The notes: generated by a model from the sequence alone, not told the origin. Counted from the first letter of the stretch, positions 7,909 through 17,124 are shown. The stretch: DNA of 64,000 nucleotides from Lachnospiraceae bacterium AD3010 (GCA_000622025.1 KK211388.1:124001-188000), one strand, 5' to 3'. Numbers and translations: made by a program.

Positions 7909-9807
7909 CTAGAATCCACCTCTGGGACCGCCCGGACCTCCCATCATGCCGAATCCGAAATCATACATATCCGATCCCGTGGAATCAGGTATCAGAACCT
8001 CGTCACCTGCTTCCAGTTCGTCGGAAATTATCTCAGTATAATAATCAGACTCCATTCCCTTCTTAACACTGACCTTTACCGTAGGGGTCTCGGCTGTGGT
8101 CATATAGAGTTCGGATGCACTCTTACCTATCATTTTTTCTGCGATCAGATTAGCCAGAGGATTTGCGGAATATGAATTCTTCACGGATTCTCCCATCGGA
8201 GCCCTGTCGTCCGAAAGCATATCCTTATTATGCTCATGCCCTCCACTGTCCGATGGTCTGTCGCCCTGTTTTTCCTTATCCTCTATGCCGGCAACTCCGG
8301 CTTCCGGTACATAGGCTTCCCTTTTCTCCTTTCCAGTGACCGCCTTATTCACATAAAAGCTGCCGTCACTGTCTTCCATTATGGCGTCATAGGGAACCGC
8401 CTTCACACCTTTTCTGGATTCCACGAGAATGGAGGCTTCAGCTGTCATGCCTATCCGAAGCCTGTCGTCCCTTCCGTTAATTGTGATCTCTATTGGGTAC
8501 TCGGTTGATGAGGACGAGGAACTTCCCGAAGATGTATCCGATGAAGAACCGCCGCCTGATGAAGATGAAGAAGCACTCCCCGGAACAGGAGAAACAAAGG
8601 TCAGTATACCCTCCATCTGGTCGTCTCCCGTTGCATCCGTCTTTATCACACAGTTCATGCTCTCGCTTATCTCGGAAATGTCATACTGGTCTACCGTTCC
8701 GGAGACAATATAGGCGGAATCATCCTGTATCTCGCAGATCGTGCTTTTTTCATCATATTCCTCCCCCTCTACCACGGAAACACTGGTAATGAGTCCGGAA
8801 ATCGGCGCAGTTATTTTACATTTATCAAGACTGGTCTCATAGTCCCTTATCTCTTCCTCGGCAGAATCATTATTTGTAATATTGTTTAACTGGGATTCTA
8901 CGACTGATGCCATATTGGTTGATATGGTGCGAAGATCGGTCACGCCCTGATGCTGAAGCTCCTCAACGGCCTTATTATAATTATCAATGGAATTCTGTAA
9001 TGAAAGCTGGGCATTCTCTACTGCCCTGCCTGCAGAGCTCACCGCTTCTTCCGCTGAAGCAATGGCATCCTTATAATCCGAACTGGAGTCCTTATAATTA
9101 CCCTGGGAAACGGTGCCGTCCCTCTTTGCCTTTTTGTAATCGTGGTACTCGTCCTTTATATCGTCCAGTTCTCTTTCCTTGGCATTCAGATTATCAATGG
9201 AATCCGCCACCTGATTCTGCTGTTCGGCGTAGTTTCTCATAGCGGCATCCAGATCATATTCACCGTGGGATTGGTTGTAAAAATAGTCCTCCCACGCCCA
9301 GGCCACCTGGGTATTGGCTTTAGCAAGCTCCAGCGTAGCCTTTGCGTTATTAACCGTGATCTGACGCTCCAGCTTCCTGATATTGGATTCTATCGATGAA
9401 GTATCAAAGGTGCAGATCGGATCCCCCTTATTTACATAGTCACCTACCTCAACAAAAACATCCGTAACCTCGGTTTTTGAAACCAGTGTCGAAAGGGTTC
9501 TTTTTTCCGTGGCGGCTATAGTCCCCGTAACTGCAACGGAATTACTGATATCCTGGGAGGAGACCTCTTCAAAGTTCTGTGTCTGTACATCCGCCCCATA
9601 AAGTTTAGACGCCTGAACGGCTGAATTTACCTGATACGCTGTAACTCCCGCATACACAAGGATAAGAAGGATGACGAACTTTTTTACGTTCCTTTTCAGG
9701 AAGTAAACAAACCTGCTTTCCTTTATAGTGTTCCAGTTGAATTTAGTGTTCTTTGCGGGATCCTGCTTTTTTTCCGGTCCGGGATTATCCCTGTCATTTA
9801 GCTCCAA
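7909..9807 (-). CDS. MacA/HlyD-type periplasmic-adaptor-like subunit of an ABC exporter
   Basis: 632 residues. A cytoplasmic N-terminus is followed by one TM helix (about 43-62), a split biotinyl-lipoyl domain (about 85-125 and 330-360), a long helical hairpin (about 130-300) and beta-barrel and membrane-proximal domains containing LRIGMTAEASI. A low-complexity Ser/Gly stretch (about 410-440) interrupts the barrel region and the C-terminus is Gly-rich (FGMMGGPGGPRGGF). The start is TTG at 9807, with GGAGG 9 nt upstream; no ATG fits as well. It is the first gene of the three-gene exporter operon. The longer-than-usual length comes mainly from linkers. Confidence 0.88.
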   Translation of the reverse strand: MELNDRDNPGPEKKQDPAKNTKFNWNTIKESRFVYFLKRNVKKFVILLILVYAGVTAYQVNSAVQASKLYGADVQTQNFEEVSSQDISNSVAVTGTIAATEKRTLSTLVSKTEVTDVFVEVGDYVNKGDPICTFDTSSIESNIRKLERQITVNNAKATLELAKANTQVAWAWEDYFYNQSHGEYDLDAAMRNYAEQQNQVADSIDNLNAKERELDDIKDEYHDYKKAKRDGTVSQGNYKDSSSDYKDAIASAEEAVSSAGRAVENAQLSLQNSIDNYNKAVEELQHQGVTDLRTISTNMASVVESQLNNITNNDSAEEEIRDYETSLDKCKITAPISGLITSVSVVEGEEYDEKSTICEIQDDSAYIVSGTVDQYDISEISESMNCVIKTDATGDDQMEGILTFVSPVPGSASSSSSGGGSSSDTSSGSSSSSSTEYPIEITINGRDDRLRIGMTAEASILVESRKGVKAVPYDAIMEDSDGSFYVNKAVTGKEKREAYVPEAGVAGIEDKEKQGDRPSDSGGHEHNKDMLSDDRAPMGESVKNSYSANPLANLIAEKMIGKSASELYMTTAETPTVKVSVKKGMESDYYTEIISDELEAGDEVLIPDSTGSDMYDFGFGMMGGPGGPRGGF

Positions 9808-9866
9808 GTTCTGCTTCCTCCGATGAAATAAGCGTCATCATATCAATAAATTGTGTATAATGTGTG

Positions 9867-9895
9867 ATTTTACAGTTTTTTAGTACCATCGTCAA
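9867..9895 (-). promoter_or_regulatory. Sigma-A promoter of the macA/macB-like operon
   Basis: -35 TTGACG and -10 TAAAAT are separated by 17 bp on the minus strand, about 60 bp upstream of the TTG start. Confidence 0.75.
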
Positions 9896-9914
9896 ACAAA
9901 AGCCCACGAGTTTG

Positions 9915-9923
9915 TGATATATT
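9915..9923 (+). promoter_or_regulatory. Extended -10 promoter of the SpoIIE-type phosphatase gene
   Basis: TGATATATT is an extended -10 (TGn plus TATATT). The expected transcription start falls at about 9930-9931, exactly at the ATG, and no Shine-Dalgarno sequence precedes that ATG. A leaderless transcript is therefore likely. Confidence 0.5.
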
Positions 9924-9930
9924 ATTACTA

Positions 9931-11619
9931 ATGTTCAGGAATCAGAAAAAGATTAAAAACTCCATAGGGAAAAAGGTTGGTCTGACCGTCTTTATCTTTT
10001 CCGCCATATACTTTATCATAACACTCGCTTTCGGCGGTTTTGTGAATAACCAGTTTGAACTTATGTCCATTGTCAGAAAGAACTATGGTCTGGCCCGTAC
10101 CCTGTCCATAACCCTTGATCAGGATTATGTTACTGATCTCGTCGACTCCACCCATCGTCTGTACGATGAACTCTATGATAAATACGGAGATCAACAAAAC
10201 AGCGCCGAATATCTTGCGGAATTCGATAAGCTGAAAACCCCGCAGTATGATGAGCTGCTTTCCCGTATGGACAACCTTGAGCACGATAATGATATCGTGT
10301 GGGTAAATATACATCTTGAATTCCCCGACACCGGAAAAACCTGCTTCATCCTGGATTCCGACACAAGAAAGGATAACAGATACTGCCTTGGCTGGCAGAG
10401 TAAGATAAGACCCTGGAAGAACATTGCCGGTTTCCCCTATGAGGTGATCGAGGATGATCTGGACGGGATAATTGTTATGACCGAGGCACCCTTCTATCAG
10501 TCCTCCATAGATGATGATACCGTTATTGCCTATATCCAGATCGGAGAAAAAAAGAGTAACCTCCATAAAGACAGTCTGGCCTTTATCCTGTTCTTCGGAC
10601 TGGTGCTTTACTTCATTACATCCGTATTTATCACCATATCGGTTCTGGGTATCAACCGTATCGTTGTTTATCCGATCGAAAAGCTTGCTTCTGCTGCCGA
10701 ATCCTTCAATGCAAAGGAGAAAAAGGAGTCAGAGAGCCATTTCTTTACTGATGCAAAGATCAGATCACATGATGAGATAAGAGTACTCGCCGACTCCATG
10801 ACCGATATGGAGAACGATCTCTATCAATATGTAAACGATCTTACTGAAGTAACCAAAAAACAGGAACGTATATCAGCGGAGCTTAGTGTTGCATCCGGTA
10901 TACAGTCAAGGATGCTCCCTAATGAGCTTATAGGCTACAATGGGCCTGAAAACTTCAGCATCACAGCCATTATGAGACCTGCTAAGGAGGTTGGCGGAGA
11001 TTTCTACGATTTCTTTACCATAGATGATGACCACATAGGTATCACCATAGCCGATGTTTCGGATAAGGGTGTTCCCGCGGCTCTATTTATGGTGGTCACA
11101 AAGACCCTTATAAAAAATACAGCCCAGGATATACCGTCTCCTGCCGCTGTCCTTTCAAAGGTAAACCGGCTCCTGATACCCGGAAATTCGGACAGCATGT
11201 TTGTAACTGTATTTTTCGGAATATACACTGTGTCGGAGAGGAAGCTTTCGTACATAAATGCCGGACACGAGGATCCCGCACTTTTCAGAAAGAGCACCGG
11301 AAAATATGAATTAATATTGGAGGAGCATGATCTGGTCATAGGAATTTTGGAAGACACTTCCTATACCGGGAGAGAGCTTACTCTCGAAGCCGGTGACAGG
11401 CTCTTCCTCTATACTGATGGTGTTCCCGATGCTGCCGATATGGAGGGAAATGCCTTCGGTCTTGAAAAGATGATAAACTGCCTGAACAGCCATTCCGACC
11501 TGACAGGAAAGGCACTGCTTGAGGAAATGCAGAAAGAGCTGGATCTCTTTGCGGGAGAAGCATCCCAGTTTGACGATATCACAATGCTTGTCCTTGACAC
11601 CTTCCCCGATGATGTCTGA
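9931..11619 (+). CDS. Membrane-bound SpoIIE/RsbU-type PP2C serine phosphatase
   Basis: A 562-residue sensor phosphatase. TM1 (about 15-35), an extracytoplasmic domain (about 36-208), TM2 (about 210-237), a HAMP-like linker and coiled coil (about 238-330), then a SpoIIE-type PP2C domain (about 345-560). Metal-binding motifs are visible: VGGDFYDFF, IADVSDKGVPAALFM, AGHEDP, YTDGVPDA and DDITMLVL. Such enzymes dephosphorylate STAS-domain anti-sigma antagonists in partner switches. The only STAS gene in the window is inside the CIS operon (18728-19027), which converges on this gene, so a link is plausible but unproven. The start lacks a ribosome site and looks leaderless. Confidence 0.92.
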   Translation: MFRNQKKIKNSIGKKVGLTVFIFSAIYFIITLAFGGFVNNQFELMSIVRKNYGLARTLSITLDQDYVTDLVDSTHRLYDELYDKYGDQQNSAEYLAEFDKLKTPQYDELLSRMDNLEHDNDIVWVNIHLEFPDTGKTCFILDSDTRKDNRYCLGWQSKIRPWKNIAGFPYEVIEDDLDGIIVMTEAPFYQSSIDDDTVIAYIQIGEKKSNLHKDSLAFILFFGLVLYFITSVFITISVLGINRIVVYPIEKLASAAESFNAKEKKESESHFFTDAKIRSHDEIRVLADSMTDMENDLYQYVNDLTEVTKKQERISAELSVASGIQSRMLPNELIGYNGPENFSITAIMRPAKEVGGDFYDFFTIDDDHIGITIADVSDKGVPAALFMVVTKTLIKNTAQDIPSPAAVLSKVNRLLIPGNSDSMFVTVFFGIYTVSERKLSYINAGHEDPALFRKSTGKYELILEEHDLVIGILEDTSYTGRELTLEAGDRLFLYTDGVPDAADMEGNAFGLEKMINCLNSHSDLTGKALLEEMQKELDLFAGEASQFDDITMLVLDTFPDDV

Positions 11620-11638
11620 ATGAGGCTCCAGGCTTCTT

Positions 11639-11755
11639 GTCATTCTGAGCGAAGCGAAGAATCTTCCCGTTGACTTTGTCATTCTGAGGGCGAAGCCCGA
11701 AGAATCTTCCCGTTGACTTTGTCATTCTGAGGGCGAAGCCCGAAGAATCTTCCCG
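11639..11755. repeat. Three tandem copies of a 39-43 bp dispersed repeat
   Basis: Copies at 11639-11677, 11678-11720 and 11721-11755 share GTCATTCTGAG, then GCGAAGC, then GAAGAATCTTCCCG. Copies 2 and 3 carry two extra bases on each side of the central GCGAAGC. A hairpin at 11747-11770 follows (ATCTTCCCG against CGGGAAAGAT). The block sits between the convergent ends of the phosphatase gene and the CIS operon and may act as a transcription barrier. The core recurs at 28.0, 56.8, 61.6 and 62.5 kb. Confidence 0.85.
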
Positions 11756-11782
11756 CCGGTCGGGAAAGATCCTTCCCTTCTC

Positions 11783-13810
11783 TCAGCAAAGGTAAGCATA
11801 CTTCCCCAGATTATCCATTGAAAATCCCACAGCTGACCCCTTCTCCAGCTCATGCTTTACTGCGCTTACCAGATGCTTCATCCCCAATATCTCATCCTTT
11901 CCCGAAGCCTTGGCACAGGCATTTAAGAAAACCGTCTTTATGATGCTTCCCGTAAAGCTGTCAAACTGTGTAGAAAGATAGTCAAAATCTATATCCTCCT
12001 CATGAGGCACCGAATCAGTGAACAGGCTCTCCCATATCGCCCTTCTCATCTCCTCATCGGGATTCTCGAAATGCACCACATATCTTATCCTTCGCATGAA
12101 GGCGGGATCTATGTTTCCCTTTATGTTGGTGGCCATTATAACTATTCCGTCATAGGCCTCTATCCTCTGCAGGAGATAGGATATCTCCGTATTCGCGTAG
12201 CGGTCCCTGGAATCATGAACTTCACTCCTTGTTCCGAAAAGAGCGTCCGCTTCGTCAAAGAAAAGAACGGTATTACTTTTTTCCGCGTAATTAAAAACCT
12301 TTTCTAAGTTCTTTTCCGTTTCGCCTATGTATTTGTCGACAATATTCGAAAGATTGACCTGGTAAAGAGCCAGTGAAAGCTCTCCTGCAATGGCATTTGC
12401 TGTCATTGTCTTTCCGGTTCCCGGAGGACCCGAGATAAGGAGGCTCACACTCCTTCCGTAGGGATAATTCCTGCTTAGGTTCCACCTGTCAAGGATGACC
12501 GAGCTGGATCTTACCGAAGAGATCACATCATTCAGTATGGTCTTTATCTGGGGCCTTACCTTAACGTCATCAAGTCTTATATCCGGGTAGATGATCCGCC
12601 CCAGTACCGCTTCCTCTCCCTTCATAAGCTCCTCTATGGAAACCCGGGTCAGAAGCTCATTATCGTCGTCTTCGCTGTCAGAATTTCCCCGTACCTCTAT
12701 GAAGCTCTTCCATACGGCCGATATCTCACTGGCATTTAATCTGTACCGTAAGGAGATCTCATTTGGATCAAGGCTCGAACCGGAATCCTTCAGGACTTCC
12801 TCCCAAAGCTTTCTCCTGTCATCAAGCTTCAGATCATCAGGAAGCCTTAGGTTCCTGAAATCCCCGGGATCCGTCAGTGAAAGCAGGGCTCTGTTATGAT
12901 CCGTGCAGAGTATAAGGGGGATACCCCTGTCCGTTACCGGAAGGAAAAGCAGTCTCTCAAGCAGTGCAAGATCACGTATAAGCTCCCTGTCATCCGACAG
13001 AAACGGCTTGTCGATACCAAAAAAGCAGATACCGGCATCATCAAGCTCTGCTTCCCTTAACAGGGAATCCCTGTACTTACGGAATTCGGCCTTCCCGGCC
13101 TCGTGAAGAAAATCCCTTAAGTTTATAAAGAGAAAATCCTTACCTAAGCCGTCAGCTATCCTTTTTGCTATGAAGCGCCTTCCCCCGTGTCCGGAAATCT
13201 GCGCTGTCCTTCCTCCGGCCTTGAAAAAAGACAGCCCCTCTTCTATCAGTCCTGAATTGACGATAACCTTCTCATCCTTCTTTCCTGCGCTGTAGTACTC
13301 CGTAAAGTCACTTAAAACAGGATTTACCTTATTCTCGTCGCTCAGGTAGAAAATGGTCTTCTCGTCAATTGACACCGGTGAATAACATAAAGGAAAAGCC
13401 TTATCGTCAAAGGAAAAGATGCTCTTTGCCATTTCCGCCTTTTCGATAACATCCCTTTCCTCAGGGAAGCTTATCCCCTCCAGAAAAAAGGCGAGCTTTA
13501 AGTTTACTCCGTGTCCGAAATTATGCGTAAGATAGGCATCAGCCTCCGGATAATAAAAAACGGCTATGGAAAGATCCAGAAGCGACCTCAATACGTTATC
13601 ATTATTTAATCGCTTAACTGCCTTTGTATAGCCGTTATCTCCATTTTCTCCTTCCTCTGACCACTCCCTTATATCCTCCTCATTTAGAGATGCCATAAGT
13701 GAGGAAAGAATGGGAAATTTCTCAAGGCTCTTTTCCTTTCCCATTTCTTCCAGGATCAGGTCCAGGCGCGTAAGGATAATGGCTGCTGTGATTTTCAGAA
13801 AATTATGCAA
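11783..13810 (-). CDS. Afp15-like AAA+ ATPase of the CIS, second paralogue
   Basis: About 675 residues. A poorly conserved N-terminal region of about 420 residues precedes one AAA+ module: Walker A ISGPPGTGKTMTAN (near 460), Walker B VLFFDEADALFGTRSE (near 518), sensor 1 IVIMATN, and arginine finger AFMRRIRYVV. AAA+ proteins of this kind (Afp15/Pvc15) are found in almost all eCIS loci and are thought to act in particle assembly or cargo loading. I chose the TTG at 13810, which has GGAGGT 5 nt upstream and overlaps the preceding stop by 8 bp; upstream ATGs in the same frame lack a ribosome site. It is the last gene of the CIS operon. The adjacent 16.1-kb gene is a paralogue, so the two may form a hetero-oligomer (inference). 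Confidence 0.85.
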   Translation of the reverse strand: MHNFLKITAAIILTRLDLILEEMGKEKSLEKFPILSSLMASLNEEDIREWSEEGENGDNGYTKAVKRLNNDNVLRSLLDLSIAVFYYPEADAYLTHNFGHGVNLKLAFFLEGISFPEERDVIEKAEMAKSIFSFDDKAFPLCYSPVSIDEKTIFYLSDENKVNPVLSDFTEYYSAGKKDEKVIVNSGLIEEGLSFFKAGGRTAQISGHGGRRFIAKRIADGLGKDFLFINLRDFLHEAGKAEFRKYRDSLLREAELDDAGICFFGIDKPFLSDDRELIRDLALLERLLFLPVTDRGIPLILCTDHNRALLSLTDPGDFRNLRLPDDLKLDDRRKLWEEVLKDSGSSLDPNEISLRYRLNASEISAVWKSFIEVRGNSDSEDDDNELLTRVSIEELMKGEEAVLGRIIYPDIRLDDVKVRPQIKTILNDVISSVRSSSVILDRWNLSRNYPYGRSVSLLISGPPGTGKTMTANAIAGELSLALYQVNLSNIVDKYIGETEKNLEKVFNYAEKSNTVLFFDEADALFGTRSEVHDSRDRYANTEISYLLQRIEAYDGIVIMATNIKGNIDPAFMRRIRYVVHFENPDEEMRRAIWESLFTDSVPHEEDIDFDYLSTQFDSFTGSIIKTVFLNACAKASGKDEILGMKHLVSAVKHELEKGSAVGFSMDNLGKYAYLC

Positions 13811-16154
13811 GCCCCACCTCCGCTGCATAAGGTTCAAAGTCAGACTTCGTGAATACCTTGCCCACCTTAACGAACTCATACTTGATAGCAAGGAGATAAT
13901 GCTTCATATGCACCTGTCCGTTTGCCTCGGGATCGGCTGCGGCAAGGAAGGCTGCGTTCAATATGCAGTTCTTTATATTACCTCCCACAAACTCGAATTT
14001 CTCCGCAAGGAACCTTATATCCACATCATCCGCAAGAGGCGTATCTTTCGGGATGGTAGTGGTCCAGAGCATTTCCCTGGTATCGGGATCCGGGAACTGG
14101 AATTCCACGATATACTTCATACGTCTGAAGAATGCAGGGTCTATATTGTGCTTGTAGTTGGTTGCCAGTACAGATACACCGTCATAGGCCTCAACCTCCT
14201 GCAGAAGGAGCGCGGTCTTATTATTGTTGGAGGCCTGGTTCGAACCTCCGTCATCGGATCTCTTTGCAAACAGTGTATCGCACTCGTCGAAGAACAGGAC
14301 CACGTTACACTTCTTTGCCTCACGGAAGATCATTGAAATGGATTTTTCCGTTTCACCCACGTACTTATCAATAACCTTTGAAAGGTCAACTCTGTACAGC
14401 TCCAGGTTCAACTCATGCGCGATAACCTGGGCGCACATGGATTTTCCGGTTCCGGGAGCACCGAAAAGAAGAATGGAAAGTCCCCGGCCGTAGGGGTACT
14501 TCTTTGTGTAATGCCAGTTCTCATAGACCTGCTTACGGAAATTCATCTGGTCAATGGCATGCTCTAAGGTCTCCCTCTGGCTTGGATTCATTACTATATC
14601 CTCAAAACCGAAGTTTGCCTTTACCTTGGTGGCCTTCTGTGTAAGCTCCGAGCTCATCTGGTTATAACAGCCCTGGAAAAGCTTCTCTCTGGAAATTGAC
14701 TTTTCCTGAGCCATAGTGGAAAGAGAACGGGCATACTTAAGGGCATCGCTTATCTTTCCAGGTGTAAAGAGGAATTTCGTTGACATTTCAAGCATATCGA
14801 TACCCTCGTCCAGGGTATAGGACTTCGAGAAGTATTCCCAGCAGGCCTGTCTTTCCCCTGTGTCGGGAGTCGGAAGCTCAAGCTCCGTATAGGCTATCTT
14901 TGTAACCTCCCTGAAATCTATATGCTCCTTACTCATTGCAAAAACAGTGATCTCCTGCTCCGTGAGCTTTGAAAAGGCCATATCCATATAGCCGAAGAAC
15001 TTTTCCTTTTCTTCCTCACGATAGGAAAGCTCTGTAAGGCAGCAGCAGGAATTGGTAAGGATACACTCCCTGGTAACTGCCCAGAGAGCGCGGTCAACAA
15101 ACTGAAAATCATAATTAAAGAGCTTTTTGCAGTTTATTGCAATAGCCTTGATCTTCCGGTCCGCGCAGAAATTCTTAACGAAAAACCTTCTTCCGCTTCC
15201 TTCGTCTCCGTAATAATAGAAGATCCTGACACCCTCGTCATAGGATATCATCATCTCATCAAGTATCCCCTTATTTGCCATAATGGGATTAAGCTCCTCA
15301 TTATTAGTGAGCATGGAGATGAAGCGTGAATAGTCCTCATCAAGCTTGTCGGGATTCCGTCCGAAGAGACAGTCTATTATCCTCTTGTCCGGAGATACAA
15401 CGGTGGAAAAGGGCATGCTCTTCATAACGCTTAAGGATAAAAGGGGAAGAAGCTGCTCTAAGCAGGTGGACATATCCCCGTATGCTCCGGTTATGGAGAA
15501 ACGGTCCCCGTAGAAGACCCTGGCTGCCGACTCGATGGTGGGCGCTGAAAGGTTCATATTTTCGTTTATGATCTGGAATACTCCGGCATAGTCAGTCTGC
15601 GTGGATGAAAGGATCCCGCAGGCAAAGCAGAATACAGTAAAGGGTTCATAGCCCAGCTTTTCACATAATTCAAAGAAGGGCAGGCGTGTCCCCTCTTTAA
15701 CCGTCAGGGCAGCTCTTTCCTTTATGAAATCGAGCTTTTCAGTAATTGAAAGGGCGCTGACCTTTGCCCTGCCTGTCTCCTCCTTCTCCTCCTTCTCTTC
15801 TCCCGGGCCGTCTGCGGCTCCGAAGTTTCCAAGGAGACTTAAGAGTTCCTCATCAAAGGGCTCATCCTCATCATCCTCTGTATCCTCGACTTCTTCCTCT
15901 GCTTCCTCCCCGGAATCATTCTCATCCTCAGAGTCCTGATAGAATCTTTCTATCTTTGCACTGGTAAGATCGGAAACAACCTCTATATCCGGATAGAGCA
16001 CGTTTTTGTAGCCGCCGTCTCCCGAAGCGTACATGACCTTCATTTTGTCAATATATTTATCCACGCCGATATTAACGCAGTCAAATATATACTCCATGTA
16101 CTCGTTATAACTGCCAAATGGCTCCTTAAGAAGTTTTGAATCGTATTTATCCAT
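13803..16154 (-). CDS. Afp15-like AAA+ ATPase of the CIS, first paralogue
   Basis: 783 residues. A Glu/Asp-rich acidic tract (about 70-125) separates a short N-terminal part from a long helical region. One AAA+ module lies at about 530-760: Walker A LFGAPGTGKSMCAQ (near 560), Walker B VVLFFDECDTLFAKRS (near 620), sensor SVLATNYKHNIDPAFFRRM with the arginine finger. It matches the Afp15/Pvc15 ATPase class of CIS loci. It is translationally coupled to the second ATPase gene. The acidic insertion is not typical of the family and could bind basic cargo or another assembly factor (inference). Confidence 0.87.
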   Translation of the reverse strand: MDKYDSKLLKEPFGSYNEYMEYIFDCVNIGVDKYIDKMKVMYASGDGGYKNVLYPDIEVVSDLTSAKIERFYQDSEDENDSGEEAEEEVEDTEDDEDEPFDEELLSLLGNFGAADGPGEEKEEKEETGRAKVSALSITEKLDFIKERAALTVKEGTRLPFFELCEKLGYEPFTVFCFACGILSSTQTDYAGVFQIINENMNLSAPTIESAARVFYGDRFSITGAYGDMSTCLEQLLPLLSLSVMKSMPFSTVVSPDKRIIDCLFGRNPDKLDEDYSRFISMLTNNEELNPIMANKGILDEMMISYDEGVRIFYYYGDEGSGRRFFVKNFCADRKIKAIAINCKKLFNYDFQFVDRALWAVTRECILTNSCCCLTELSYREEEKEKFFGYMDMAFSKLTEQEITVFAMSKEHIDFREVTKIAYTELELPTPDTGERQACWEYFSKSYTLDEGIDMLEMSTKFLFTPGKISDALKYARSLSTMAQEKSISREKLFQGCYNQMSSELTQKATKVKANFGFEDIVMNPSQRETLEHAIDQMNFRKQVYENWHYTKKYPYGRGLSILLFGAPGTGKSMCAQVIAHELNLELYRVDLSKVIDKYVGETEKSISMIFREAKKCNVVLFFDECDTLFAKRSDDGGSNQASNNNKTALLLQEVEAYDGVSVLATNYKHNIDPAFFRRMKYIVEFQFPDPDTREMLWTTTIPKDTPLADDVDIRFLAEKFEFVGGNIKNCILNAAFLAAADPEANGQVHMKHYLLAIKYEFVKVGKVFTKSDFEPYAAEVGLA

Positions 16155-16168
16155 ATACTGCTCTCACC

Positions 16169-16396
16169 TTACTCCCCGGTCTTGAAGACAGTCGTTGCAT
16201 CAAAAACAGAGGGGCGGGTATTTATCGACTTCTTGTCTTCAACAGCAAAAGCTCCCTTATACCTGTCCAGCGGGGTTTCTTTCTCCCTGTTCTTGTATTC
16301 CATCCAGGCAGCTTCCGAATCGTAGTAGGCATCCGGAAGTGTCTTCGCCTTTTCTACTCTCTGCTGATCCTTGACCAGTCTGTCATCCAGTCTCAT
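16169..16396 (-). CDS. Small hypothetical protein in the CIS operon
   Basis: 75 residues, charged, no TM segment, not recognised. Its ATG overlaps the stop of the SH3b gene in an ATGA arrangement, and it ends 14 bp before the first AAA+ ATPase gene, so it is embedded in the operon and probably translated. Sequence is helix-rich in the first half (RLVKDQQRVEKAKTLPDAY). Confidence 0.6.
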   Translation of the reverse strand: MRLDDRLVKDQQRVEKAKTLPDAYYDSEAAWMEYKNREKETPLDRYKGAFAVEDKKSINTRPSVFDATTVFKTGE

Positions 16397-17112
16397 TCTA
16401 CTACTCTCTCTTCGGTCACCGGCGCGTCCGGCATACCGCCGTCTTCCGGCACTGCTTCCTCGGGCGTACTGCTCTCTTCAGGCTCTGCCTCCTCCGGAGT
16501 ACTGCCCTCTTCAGGTTCTGCCTCCTCGGGAGTATTGCTCTCTTCAGGCACGGACTCCTCAGGACCCATAAGGGATTTCAGTTCTTCGGGGTATTCCTCC
16601 TCCTTGATCTCCCTTATGGACAGATACTCATTTGCACAGTATCCGTTTGTATCCTTAACGGAAACCTTTGACCATTCATCTCCAATATCAAGGATATAGC
16701 CTGTATCCCCGGGATGCATCCTTCCTACTATCTTTGCGCTGGTACTCGGCTCTTTTCTGATATTCAGCCGTCCTGCGGAATTATTGGCAGTAAATGCGTA
16801 ATACTTTGTACCCGTATCCTCTGTACTCTCTTCGGATGGCTCTTCCTCCTTCAGCTCGCCTGATGCCTCTTCGGAAGGCTCAGAGCTTTCTTCTGCTTCT
16901 ACGGAGGATTCCTTATTGCTCTCCCTTTCTTCCTGAAGCTTACTCATAGCGGCCACCCTGTTTTCCTGCTGTGAATCTACAGCCTCCTCCAGGACCTTCT
17001 GCTGTTCCTTAGATATCGAGGATATGCTAAGGATACCCACGGCAAAAAGAGTCACAAATACATAAAACAGGGCAACAATGATAAGTATTCTTTTTCCTAT
17101 TCCGTTTCTCAT
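16393..17112 (-). CDS. TM-anchored bacterial SH3 (SH3b) protein
   Basis: 239 residues. One N-terminal TM helix (about 9-30), an extracytoplasmic helical and Glu/Ser-rich spacer (31-100), an SH3b domain (about 104-167: RLNIRKEPSTSAKIVG, then DEWSKVSV and GYCANEYLSI), and a C-terminal tail of 11-residue repeats (EPEEGSTPEEA-like) to the end. SH3b domains outside the membrane commonly bind peptidoglycan. In this operon it may dock the CIS to the wall or act with the FtsE-like ATPase (inference). DNA of the tail is a 33-bp tandem repeat and may vary in copy number. Confidence 0.82.
   Translation of the reverse strand: MRNGIGKRILIIVALFYVFVTLFAVGILSISSISKEQQKVLEEAVDSQQENRVAAMSKLQEERESNKESSVEAEESSEPSEEASGELKEEEPSEESTEDTGTKYYAFTANNSAGRLNIRKEPSTSAKIVGRMHPGDTGYILDIGDEWSKVSVKDTNGYCANEYLSIREIKEEEYPEELKSLMGPEESVPEESNTPEEAEPEEGSTPEEAEPEESSTPEEAVPEDGGMPDAPVTEERVVE
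16454..16560. repeat. 33-bp tandem repeat (about 3 copies) in the SH3b gene
   Basis: Imperfect direct repeats of 33 bp, each containing a CTCTTCAGG block followed by a CCTCCTCNGG block, encode the Pro-Glu-rich 11-residue repeats of the TM-SH3b protein. In-frame units allow length variation without frameshift. Confidence 0.8.
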
Positions 17113-17124
17113 CCGTTCTTTCCT

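Noticed and set aside
9928-10566. Minus-strand ORF of 212 residues
   Set aside because: Antisense to the clear SpoIIE-type phosphatase gene.
11639-11755. CRISPR array
   Set aside because: The three repeats are directly adjacent without spacers, and no cas genes are present.
14132-14374. Short plus-strand ORFs within the ATPase genes
   Set aside because: Shadows of the AAA+ coding frame; no independent signals.
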